Assembly (NCBI GenBank): GCA_016200025.1
Contig: JACQFO010000053.1
Span: 1-6,731 of the forward strand
DNA: 6,731 nucleotides
Source: Nitrososphaerota archaeon
GTDB taxonomy: Archaea; Thermoproteota; Nitrososphaeria; Nitrososphaerales; Gagatemarchaeaceae
Direction: 5' to 3'
Made by a program: the position numbers and the translations under genes. Shown one piece after another: positions 1 through 4,684 of this stretch (the stretch's first letter is position 1; each line of letters starts with the position of its first letter). The notes beneath the pieces were generated by a model. That model was not told where the DNA came from, ran no database searches, and saw nothing but the letters and a program-made list of their open reading frames with translations.

Positions 1-708
1 AACGGCGAATCCCCGGAAGTGGTTGTTGAAGTAACCGAAGGTCTTCTTCACCCTCGAGGTCACCTCATTCACCTTTGGCACCCACCCTTCCAACTTGCTG
101 TCGGTGTACCTGTAGTTGTACCAGGGTCTCGTCCCCCTGCCGTGCCATCGTATGAAGGAGAAGTCTGCTGTCACCACTGTCTCCGGGGTGAGCAGGGGCT
201 CGTCCACTATCACGTTGGCCACGTTCCTCCCTCTCAGCGCGGACCGGACGTCCTCCCTCAGCCACGAAGGGTGCCTGAATTCTACTGCAAACTTCACGTC
301 GTCGGGGATTATTCCCAGGAACGCCTTCAGCTTGTCGAAGTCGGCCTGGTAGGAGTAGCTCGGCGGGAGCTGGACGAGCACCGGGCCCATCTTGCCTCCC
401 ACGATCAACGGCTTCAGGAGGCCTAGAAACCTCACCAGGTCAGACTCTACTCCCTTGGTCAGGTCGAGCTTCTTGTCGTGGGTGAGGAGCCTCGGAAGCT
501 TTGCACTGAACGCGAAGTTGTCAGGTGTGTACCTAGCCCAGCCGAGGACCAACCCCTTCGAAGGGTAAGCATAGAACGTCGAGTCAATCTCAGCAGTGTC
601 GAAGACGGTGGCATAATAGCTCAGCTTGCTAGTGCTTGAATTGGGATAGAAGACCCCCGACCATTCGTTGTATGACCAGCCCGATGTGCCTATGAGGAGC
701 TCTCCCAT
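1..708 (-). CDS. DUF72 (YecE-like) family protein, 3' end cut by window edge
   Basis: The frame is open from an ATG at 708 to the left edge, giving 236 residues with no stop. The N-terminus reads GTSGWSYNEW followed by FYP (residues 7-22), the hallmark start of DUF72 proteins. D169-E170-P171 sits in the VIVDEP segment, RWHGRG and WYNYRY follow near residues 188-202, and YFNNHFRGFAV closes the visible part. Family members are usually about 240-260 residues with a TIM-barrel-like fold, and the NNHF(R)G motif lies near the C-terminus, so only a short tail should be missing. The biochemical role of DUF72 is not established; no function is claimed here. A TATA box about 30 bp upstream of the ATG suggests a leaderless transcript separate from queC. 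Family assignment is firm. Confidence 0.93.
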   Translation of the reverse strand, partial: MGELLIGTSGWSYNEWSGVFYPNSSTSKLSYYATVFDTAEIDSTFYAYPSKGLVLGWARYTPDNFAFSAKLPRLLTHDKKLDLTKGVESDLVRFLGLLKPLIVGGKMGPVLVQLPPSYSYQADFDKLKAFLGIIPDDVKFAVEFRHPSWLREDVRSALRGRNVANVIVDEPLLTPETVVTADFSFIRWHGRGTRPWYNYRYTDSKLEGWVPKVNEVTSRVKKTFGYFNNHFRGFAV

Positions 709-733
709 TTCCGTAGGTCCGCGTGCCGTTCTC

Positions 734-742
734 GATTTAAGC
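734..742 (-). promoter_or_regulatory. TATA box for the DUF72 gene
   Basis: Read on the minus strand the site is GCTTAAATC in otherwise GC-rich sequence. Its centre lies about 30 bp upstream of the ATG at 708, the spacing expected for an archaeal TATA box feeding a leaderless or nearly leaderless mRNA. No Shine-Dalgarno sequence precedes the ATG, in keeping with that reading. Confidence 0.55.
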
Positions 743-792
743 TGATTCCCACCCCTGCCTTGAAGGAGGTCCTATGCGGACCACGGAGAGTC

Positions 793-1422
793 CTACTTCG
801 CTTGTCGGAGCGGGTCTGCCACTCCTGCCGCAGAGAAAGCCCACACCCTCGCGAGGCATCCGTCGCACTTCCAGCAGTGCGACCTTCCCGTCCGATGGCA
901 GCTCCAGGTAAGCTCCAGCGGGACACCCAGCTTGCTTGCTTCCCTTACGACCTGTGCCTTCGTCTTGTTCGCCAGCGGGAGGAGTATCTCGGTCTTTTCT
1001 CTCCGCATGATCGCCGACCCAGCCCAGAGAGCCCTGTCGAACGCATCAAAGAAACCCCTCCCAGCGTCGGCGAAGGTCTTGGTGTCGTCCCTGTTGTGAC
1101 CCCCCACGATTGACTGCGCCCTTGCCTCCTCAGCGTAGGCAGCCGCGAACGAATAGAAAATTGCGTTGCGCATGGGGATGTAGGTACCGGGAAGGCCGGG
1201 AAAACTTGCCCCTCGGATGTCGCTTGCTTCCTTCAGGTTCGGCAGCCTGACGACCCTGTGCTCAGCGACTCCCGCCTTCTTGGCGATCCTCCTGGCCGCG
1301 GCAACCTCACTCCTTGCGATTCCATGGTACTCGAAAGTGAGCGCCCGAATCAGGGAGTCCTCTCTCATCAGGTAAAGGCACGTCGACGAATCTATCCCGC
1401 CCGATAGAAGGACTATCGTCAT
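793..1422 (-). CDS. queC: QueC, 7-cyano-7-deazaguanine (preQ0) synthase
   Basis: QueC converts 7-carboxy-7-deazaguanine to preQ0 using ATP and ammonia; in archaea preQ0 is inserted at G15 of tRNA and becomes archaeosine. The product is 209 aa. It shows the PP-loop ATP-binding motif SGGIDSS (residues 7-13), an IPMRNAIFYS segment matching the family's (V/I)PxRNxIFLS, a GGHNRDD motif, and a C-terminal zinc site built from C175, C183, C186 and C189 within TWSCHRTGRSHCWKCDGC. All four zinc ligands are present. A TTG fifteen bases upstream is also in frame, but the ATG at 1422 has GAAGGA just before it and places the PP-loop at the usual distance from the N-terminus. The gene stands alone, without queD or queE nearby, next to a divergent tRNA gene. 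QueC-like paralogues also occur in other pathways, but the motifs here fit the tRNA enzyme. Confidence 0.93.
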   Translation of the reverse strand: MTIVLLSGGIDSSTCLYLMREDSLIRALTFEYHGIARSEVAAARRIAKKAGVAEHRVVRLPNLKEASDIRGASFPGLPGTYIPMRNAIFYSFAAAYAEEARAQSIVGGHNRDDTKTFADAGRGFFDAFDRALWAGSAIMRREKTEILLPLANKTKAQVVREASKLGVPLELTWSCHRTGRSHCWKCDGCLARVWAFSAAGVADPLRQAK

Positions 1423-1464
1423 CGTGTTTTCCTTCAATCTCTAGGCTCGACTCGCAATGGTTTC

Positions 1465-1474
1465 GTTTATAGTG
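1465..1474. promoter_or_regulatory. TATA element between tRNA-Gly and queC, possibly bidirectional
   Basis: The plus strand reads GTTTATAGTG and the minus strand CACTATAAAC. Its centre is about 28 bp upstream of the first base of the tRNA, ideal for tRNA transcription. In the other direction it lies about 47 bp from the queC ATG, which would give a leader of roughly 20 nt containing GAAGGA as ribosome binding site. The identical 10-mer, oriented towards its gene, occurs at the same spacing in front of the TTG at 3366, which supports the tRNA-directed reading most strongly. Confidence 0.6.
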
Positions 1475-1497
1475 TTTGAAGAGACACGCGTTGTGGC

Positions 1498-1588
1498 GCG
1501 GCCTTGATCCAGCCTGGTTAGGATGGCGGCTTCCCAATCACGTAGGAAACAGCCGCTTGCCCGGGTCCAAATCCCGGAGGCCGCACCA
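1498..1588 (+). tRNA. tRNA-Gly(CCC) with a 14-nt intron and encoded CCA
   Basis: A full cloverleaf can be folded. The acceptor stem GCGGCCT (1498-1504) pairs with AGGCCGC (1578-1584). The D stem ATCC/GGAT (1507-1510, 1521-1524) encloses a loop with A14, G15, G18-G19 and A21. The anticodon stem GCGGC/GCCGC (1526-1530, 1552-1556) encloses a 21-nt loop, and the T stem CCGGG/CCCGG (1561-1565, 1573-1577) a seven-base T loop. A73 is followed by genomic CCA (1586-1588). Removing 1537-1550 leaves a normal loop TTCCCAA with anticodon CCC. G1-C72, C2-G71, A73 and C35-C36 agree with glycine identity. G15 can pair with C48 (1560) and would be the archaeosine site. An oddity is C at position 55, where nearly all tRNAs have U (pseudouridine). 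Confidence 0.92.
1537..1550 (+). other. tRNA intron at canonical position 37/38
   Basis: The 21-nt anticodon loop must lose 14 nt to be normal. TTCC (1531-1534) can pair with GGAA (1545-1548) to give the four-base-pair central helix of a bulge-helix-bulge motif. The flanking three-base bulges are CA^A (1535-1537) and AC^A (1549-1551), with cleavage after the second base of each. That releases 1537-1550 and leaves anticodon CCC. The inner loop is only seven bases (1538-1544), so there is no stable inner helix; this is a minimal or relaxed substrate for the archaeal tRNA-splicing endonuclease. Confidence 0.85.
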
Positions 1589-1613
1589 GCGCTACTCCGA
1601 TGTCAGGAGCCTA

Positions 1614-2255
1614 TCACAGGATTCGACCCGCGGCCTCGATCGCCTCTGAAATTTTCTCGGCCATCTTCCGATACCCTTCGACGTCCGGATGCAGGCCGTC
1701 GGGCGTACTTCCCAACCTCCTCCAGTCGGAGGTGTCCGCGACGGCAGTGGACGTGTCGGCATAGGGGATTGACAAGCGCCTGCTCTGTCCAACGATCCAC
1801 TGGTTGATTTCAGACAGGGCTCCCGCCTCCCTCGATCCCATGAAGTTGTATGGCAGAACGGAACAGGCTACCGGGACGGTCCTCGTTTGCAGCGAAGAGT
1901 CGTACATCTCAGAGAGGTTGGCGGTGATGCGCTCACCCGGGATGCCTTGGAAGATGTCATTGACCCCAGCCAATATGACCACGAACTTGGGCCCCTCCGA
2001 AAGGACGTCCCTGCCGAACCTGGCAAGAATCTGATCCGACCTCTCCCCGTTCACACCTTTGTTGAGCACATCCCACTCAGAATGCGACCTCGCCATCCAG
2101 TACGCGTACTGGCTTCTGACATCTCCTTCCCCCTTCGGAGGGGCCTCGAGGGGAGACCTGAATCCAGGGGTCCCTGCAGTCGTGGAGTCCCCGATCCCAA
2201 CTATCTTCACCCTGTTTGCGACTCTCGTCGAACCTTGCCTCGCATCGGGAGGCAC
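1614..2255 (-). CDS. SGNH/GDSL-family hydrolase, cytosolic
   Basis: This 213-aa protein has the conserved blocks of SGNH hydrolases (esterases, lipases and acyl- or acetyl-hydrolases). Block I is GIGDSTTAG with the nucleophile at Ser24. Block II is NKGVNGERS with the oxyanion glycine near residue 67 or 70. Block III is LAGVNDIF with Asn99. Block V is PDGLHPD with Asp186 and His189. The full catalytic set is present, so an active enzyme is expected; the substrate cannot be read from the sequence. There is no signal peptide or membrane segment. The start taken is a GTG; another GTG at 2210 begins directly at the first beta strand (VKIVGIGDS). GAGGAGG at 2271-2277 is the likely ribosome binding site, though 15 nt from the first GTG is long. 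The gene follows a 61-aa ORF by 24 nt and probably shares its transcript. Confidence 0.88.
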   Translation of the reverse strand: MPPDARQGSTRVANRVKIVGIGDSTTAGTPGFRSPLEAPPKGEGDVRSQYAYWMARSHSEWDVLNKGVNGERSDQILARFGRDVLSEGPKFVVILAGVNDIFQGIPGERITANLSEMYDSSLQTRTVPVACSVLPYNFMGSREAGALSEINQWIVGQSRRLSIPYADTSTAVADTSDWRRLGSTPDGLHPDVEGYRKMAEKISEAIEAAGRIL

Positions 2256-2270
2256 CGTCGTGACTTCCGC

Positions 2271-2277
2271 CCTCCTC
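2271..2277 (-). promoter_or_regulatory. Shine-Dalgarno sequence for the SGNH hydrolase
   Basis: GAGGAGG lies between the stop codon of the upstream small ORF (2280-2282) and the GTG at 2255. It is the strongest such motif in this interval and shows that the hydrolase is translated separately from the small ORF. The spacing of 15 nt to the GTG is longer than usual. Confidence 0.5.
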
Positions 2278-2279
2278 GA

Positions 2280-2465
2280 CTACTCTCTGGTGTCCAGGAC
2301 CCTTACCGCCTCGTCTGAGACCAGAAACCTGTCCGTGGGCACCTTCTCCGTCGTCTGGAAGATGAGCACCCGCTTGAATACTATCCCGGCCCTCTCAGTG
2401 ACATAGGTCGCCGTGCCGATCCTCTTCAGCGCTACGCTCAGTTCTGTTACGGGCTGCACTCCCAT
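2280..2465 (-). CDS. Small conserved-looking hypothetical protein (61 aa)
   Basis: I do not recognise this protein. It starts with ATG and runs 61 codons to TAG. Codon choice (AAG, AGG, GAG, CTG, GTC and GC-ending codons) matches the surrounding genes, which argues for real coding. The sequence alternates hydrophobic and polar residues (for example ATYVTERAGIVFKRVLIFQT) and suggests a small beta-rich domain; no cysteines, signal peptide or membrane segment are seen. It sits 24 nt upstream of the SGNH hydrolase in the same reading frame, separated only by its TAG and a fresh Shine-Dalgarno, so the two are probably co-transcribed. No clear TATA box is visible in front of it. It could be a non-coding open frame, but that seems less likely. 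Confidence 0.6.
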   Translation of the reverse strand: MGVQPVTELSVALKRIGTATYVTERAGIVFKRVLIFQTTEKVPTDRFLVSDEAVRVLDTRE

Positions 2466-2536
2466 GGATGATAGGGTTGGGAGGTTAGCTATCAGGCCGA
2501 ATCAAGAAACTTGGAGCAACGGGTCTAATCGAAGAA

Positions 2537-2992
2537 TCATCCCTGCAGGCCTCTAAGAGCTTCAATCGCCTCAGAAGCATGCCTCTTCGGCTCAGTCTGA
2601 GACGAAAAGACGCGCCTGACCACGCCTTTTTTGTCTATCACGAACGTGACCCTGCCAGGGATGAGTCCGAACAGCGATTCTGCCCCATAGGTCTTCCTGA
2701 CCCTCCCTCCCAGGTCGCTGAGCATGCGGAACCCGACGTCGCACTCCATTGCAAAGCGCCCATGGCTCTCGACAGAGTCGGAGCTTATGGCCAGAACCTC
2801 GGCGTCCAGCTCTTCGATCTCGCCTCTCCTCGCGCCGAAGGTCTTCGCCTCTGCCGTGCACCCCAATGTGAAGTCCTTCGGATAGAAGTACAGCACCACG
2901 TTCTTGGCCCCCCTGTAATCGTGCAGCGAAACCAGCCCCCCGTCCTGTGCTTCAAGCGAGAAATCCGGGGCCCTGTCGCCCTCTCTTACCTT
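2537..2992 (-). CDS. bcp: BCP/PrxQ-type peroxiredoxin, start codon not recognisable
   Basis: Thiol peroxidases of this family reduce H2O2 and organic hydroperoxides. The frame contains the family N-terminus REGDRAPDFSLEAQDG, then YFYPKDFTLGCTAEAK with the peroxidatic cysteine (codon 2858-2860), and IPGRVTFVIDKKG with the active-site arginine. The usual resolving cysteine five residues later is Lys, so this is not the standard atypical 2-Cys form; one other cysteine lies in AMECDV. The first in-frame ATG, GTG or TTG is GTG 2899, which would delete the first beta strands and conserved PDF motif. The frame stays open upstream to a TGA at 3008-3010 without a standard start. The left end of the protein is placed at AAG 2992, one base from ATG, because that gives 151 aa and puts the active cysteine at 45 as in E. 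coli Bcp. The start remains unresolved. Confidence 0.85.
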   Translation of the reverse strand, partial: KVREGDRAPDFSLEAQDGGLVSLHDYRGAKNVVLYFYPKDFTLGCTAEAKTFGARRGEIEELDAEVLAISSDSVESHGRFAMECDVGFRMLSDLGGRVRKTYGAESLFGLIPGRVTFVIDKKGVVRRVFSSQTEPKRHASEAIEALRGLQG

Positions 2993-3030
2993 GGCCGCCG
3001 TTACGACTCAGCCCCCGGGCCCTCCCCCGG

Positions 3031-3366
3031 CTATGTCCCTTCTGTGATCTTCTTCAGCGACAGCGAGCCGTTCCTTATCTCCAGGTCGTAGACCTCGTTC
3101 ACGTCCAGTCTTATCCCAAGGAGGTCGTACTCGGGCTCGGTGAGCGTCATGATGACCTTGGAGAACCCGAACTCCCTGATCTGAGGCATCAACCCCATCG
3201 CCTGAAGCTGAGAGACCATCCCCTGGACCACCCTCCCCTCATCGCTCGACGGGAACATGTCGGGCCTGCGCACGTCCCGGACCTCGACAAGCTCGATCTG
3301 CTTGGCGGGAAGCCCTGTCAACGGGTCGGTGACGCTGCTTATCCTGTTTACCTTGACTTTTCCCAA
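3031..3366 (-). CDS. Conserved hypothetical protein, 111 aa, possibly arcadin-1-like
   Basis: The product begins GKVKVNRISSVTDPLTG and ends LDVNEVYDLEIRNGSLSLKKI, two beta-rich halves joined by a charged and methionine-rich middle (residues about 30-70). There is no membrane segment, signal peptide or cysteine. The layout, with an N-terminal P(L/Y)TG segment followed by IEL and a C-terminal LTEPEYDLLG then D(V)xxVYDLEI, recalls from memory small crenarchaeal proteins assigned to the Arcadin_1 family (crenactin cluster). I cannot verify that, and no actin-like gene is in the window. The TTG at 3366 is taken as start because a TATA box is centred 28 bp upstream, ideal for a leaderless mRNA. The stop lies about 40 nt before the peroxiredoxin, which may be transcribed with it. 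Confidence 0.82.
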   Translation of the reverse strand: MGKVKVNRISSVTDPLTGLPAKQIELVEVRDVRRPDMFPSSDEGRVVQGMVSQLQAMGLMPQIREFGFSKVIMTLTEPEYDLLGIRLDVNEVYDLEIRNGSLSLKKITEGT

Positions 3367-3388
3367 TGGCCGAAACGCCCGCCGGCGC

Positions 3389-3398
3389 CACTATAAAC
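3389..3398 (-). promoter_or_regulatory. TATA box for the 111-aa gene
   Basis: The minus strand reads GTTTATAGTG, the same 10-mer found before the tRNA-Gly gene. Its centre is 28 bp upstream of TTG 3366, so transcription should begin at or next to the start codon. This fixes the unusual TTG as the likely initiator. Confidence 0.7.
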
Positions 3399-3440
3399 TC
3401 GACGGATTGAGGTTTGCGCCCTGTTTCCCTGATGAAAACT

Positions 3441-3917
3441 CTACTGTTCTTGGGAGACGTCGGCTTCAGTCTGCGCCTGGGGTGCTCCTTCCTGAGCCTG
3501 CTCCTCCCCCTGCCCCTCCTGGCTCGCGATTATGGCCTCCACGTCGTCAGGCGATATTATCCGCGCCATCGACAGGTTGACGAGCGAGTTGTTTGACGCC
3601 TGGCCGGTGAGCCTGCCAGTCCTACCCCTCAGCTCCCTCCACTTCAGCTTCGTGTTCCCACTCTTGGAAGTGTAGATGATCCCAAGGATGTCTCGGGCGT
3701 TCACGAAGGTCACGTCCCTGATCTTCTTGAGGTCGACCTTGTCCACCGCCTCGACATAGATCGACCCCTGATCCCCCGCCTTCTCAGGGAAGACCTCGGG
3801 GTCATGAAGGTAGGACTCTGGGATGAAGCTCCTGCAGGTGCTGCTAATGAGGAATCTGCGGAATCCCTCCAGATAGCAGGTCGTATCGAGGTCCACCAAG
3901 CCGAGTCGCCTGAACAC
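3441..3917 (-). CDS. Hypothetical protein with Gln/Glu-rich C-terminal tail (158 aa)
   Basis: I do not recognise this family. Residues 1-60 hold two cysteines (14 and 28) and a hydrophobic run (FRRFLISST). Residues about 55-125 form a mixed alpha/beta-looking segment (SIYVEAVDKVDLKKI, DILGIIYTSKSG). From about residue 131 the tail is low-complexity, rich in Gln, Glu and Ala, ending in VSQEQ, and is probably disordered. No membrane helix or signal peptide is visible. GTG 3917 is the longest start, but a TATA box centred only about 21 bp upstream makes it slightly too close; GTG 3896 (residue 8) would leave a leader of about 15 nt and is a good alternative. A 74-nt gap with a separate TATA box divides this gene from the downstream 111-aa gene, so they are probably separate units. 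Confidence 0.75.
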   Translation of the reverse strand: MFRRLGLVDLDTTCYLEGFRRFLISSTCRSFIPESYLHDPEVFPEKAGDQGSIYVEAVDKVDLKKIRDVTFVNARDILGIIYTSKSGNTKLKWRELRGRTGRLTGQASNNSLVNLSMARIISPDDVEAIIASQEGQGEEQAQEGAPQAQTEADVSQEQ

Positions 3918-3932
3918 CTCCGACGGCCAACT

Positions 3933-3942
3933 GGATATAAGC
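3933..3942 (-). promoter_or_regulatory. TATA box for the 158-aa gene
   Basis: The minus strand reads GCTTATATCC. Using the usual 26-27 bp spacing, transcription should start near 3911-3912. That is just downstream of GTG 3917, so the next in-frame starts, TTG 3899 and GTG 3896, deserve consideration. Confidence 0.6.
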
Positions 3943-4034
3943 TAATCCCGCCCTTCCCTAGATTCAGGGCCCGAGGCTGTGTGAGTTCCCTACTCAAAAT
4001 CGTTCTCATCACATCAATCGGCTAATTCCGGTCA

Positions 4035-4052
4035 TCACTCACGTCAGAGTGA
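4035..4052. repeat. Perfect 6-bp inverted repeat over the DUF309-gene start
   Basis: TCACTC (4035-4040) and GAGTGA (4047-4052) are exact inverted repeats with a six-base spacer ACGTCA. The right arm contains the GTG at 4049. It could be an operator or an mRNA hairpin masking the start, or chance. Confidence 0.4.
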
Positions 4053-4684
4053 GCACTGCTGTTCTCATTAAAGGGTTGAGCCAAAACAGATGGTTTCAAA
4101 TCCCCGACCCGTCCAGAGGCCCCGTGCGTTACCTCGTCAGGCTGATGCCAACCGGTCAAGGAGGAGAGGCCTTTCTCGACTCGACGCGCTCGGTCGCGAG
4201 GGCCGTGGGGGCTGACCCCCGCAACCCGAAATGGACTTCCTACGGGGCCCTCGAGCTGGACATCTTCGCCCCCACGAAGAAGGACCTCGATCTCTTCCTC
4301 TCCGCTATGGGACCGTTGTGCACAGTGGAATTTTCCCGCGACCTGAACGAGGCTCCGAAGCACCAGGCGGAGGGTGATCTGCTGGCCGAGGCGAGGAGCT
4401 ACTTCAACGCGGAGAGGTTCTGGGAATGCCACGAAGTGCTCGAGGGCCTTTGGAGGGTTAAGACAGGAGAGGAGAAGCGATTCCTCCAAGGTGTGATACT
4501 CATCTGCGCCGCCTTCGTCCACCATCAGAAGGGGGAGGACCAGGTAGGGCTCGGAGTCCTGCGCCGGGCTGTCAACCAACTTGACTTTCCCACCAAGACC
4601 TACGGAGGCATGGACGTAACCAGCCTGAGAAGCAACGCAGAACATACCCTAGAGACGAAGAAGTTCTCGCTGTTCGAGGTCTAG
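4049..4684 (+). CDS. Two-domain protein with C-terminal DUF309
   Basis: Residues about 110-175 carry the DUF309 signature: FNAERFWECHEVLEGLW with His128, Glu129, Glu132 and Trp135, then FLQGVILICAAFVHHQKG, an all-helical domain of unknown biochemical role. The N-terminal half (about residues 12-100) is not recognised by me; it contains WFQIPDPSRGPVRYLVRLMP, then a GALELDIFAPTKKDLDLFLS stretch that looks alpha/beta. DUF309 proteins are often about 100-130 aa, so the 211-aa length reflects the added domain. The start is uncertain: GTG 4049, TTG 4076 and GTG 4124 are in frame, with no strong Shine-Dalgarno and only a weak TATA candidate (GCTAATT at 4021-4027). The stop TAG (4682-4684) overlaps the stop of the convergent membrane-protein gene. 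A 207-codon open frame on the opposite strand is a shadow. Confidence 0.88.
   Translation: MSTAVLIKGLSQNRWFQIPDPSRGPVRYLVRLMPTGQGGEAFLDSTRSVARAVGADPRNPKWTSYGALELDIFAPTKKDLDLFLSAMGPLCTVEFSRDLNEAPKHQAEGDLLAEARSYFNAERFWECHEVLEGLWRVKTGEEKRFLQGVILICAAFVHHQKGEDQVGLGVLRRAVNQLDFPTKTYGGMDVTSLRSNAEHTLETKKFSLFEV

Noticed and set aside
760..1113. Plus-strand open frame opposite queC
   Set aside because: It lies wholly opposite well-conserved queC motifs and its translation is Arg/Pro-rich without any family signature.
1533..1535. Other anticodons for the tRNA by shifting the intron
   Set aside because: Only removal of 1537-1550 gives both the four-pair helix with three-base bulges and a normal seven-base loop. 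The acceptor and A73 features also agree with glycine.
2280..2282. TAG read as pyrrolysine, making one 279-residue protein
   Set aside because: A Shine-Dalgarno and start codon follow directly, the hydrolase is complete without the extension, and nothing in the window suggests pyrrolysine use.
1887..2406. Plus-strand open frames opposite the SGNH hydrolase and the small ORF
   Set aside because: They are opposite the catalytic blocks of the hydrolase, lack promoters and ribosome binding sites, and have shadow-like composition.
3011..3031. Very GC-rich stretch as a terminator hairpin
   Set aside because: It is built of G runs on one strand with little self-complementarity, and no T run follows. 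Archaeal termination depends mainly on T-rich tracts.
2579..3396. Two overlapping plus-strand open frames (170 and 149 codons) opposite the peroxiredoxin and the 111-aa gene
   Set aside because: The peroxiredoxin motifs fix the coding strand; the plus translations are Pro/Leu/Arg-rich and match nothing.
4022..4645. Long open frame of 207 codons on the minus strand opposite the DUF309 gene
   Set aside because: The plus strand encodes the recognisable HEVLE...W signature of DUF309 with natural composition. The minus translation has no domain I know and is a reverse shadow common in GC-rich coding DNA.
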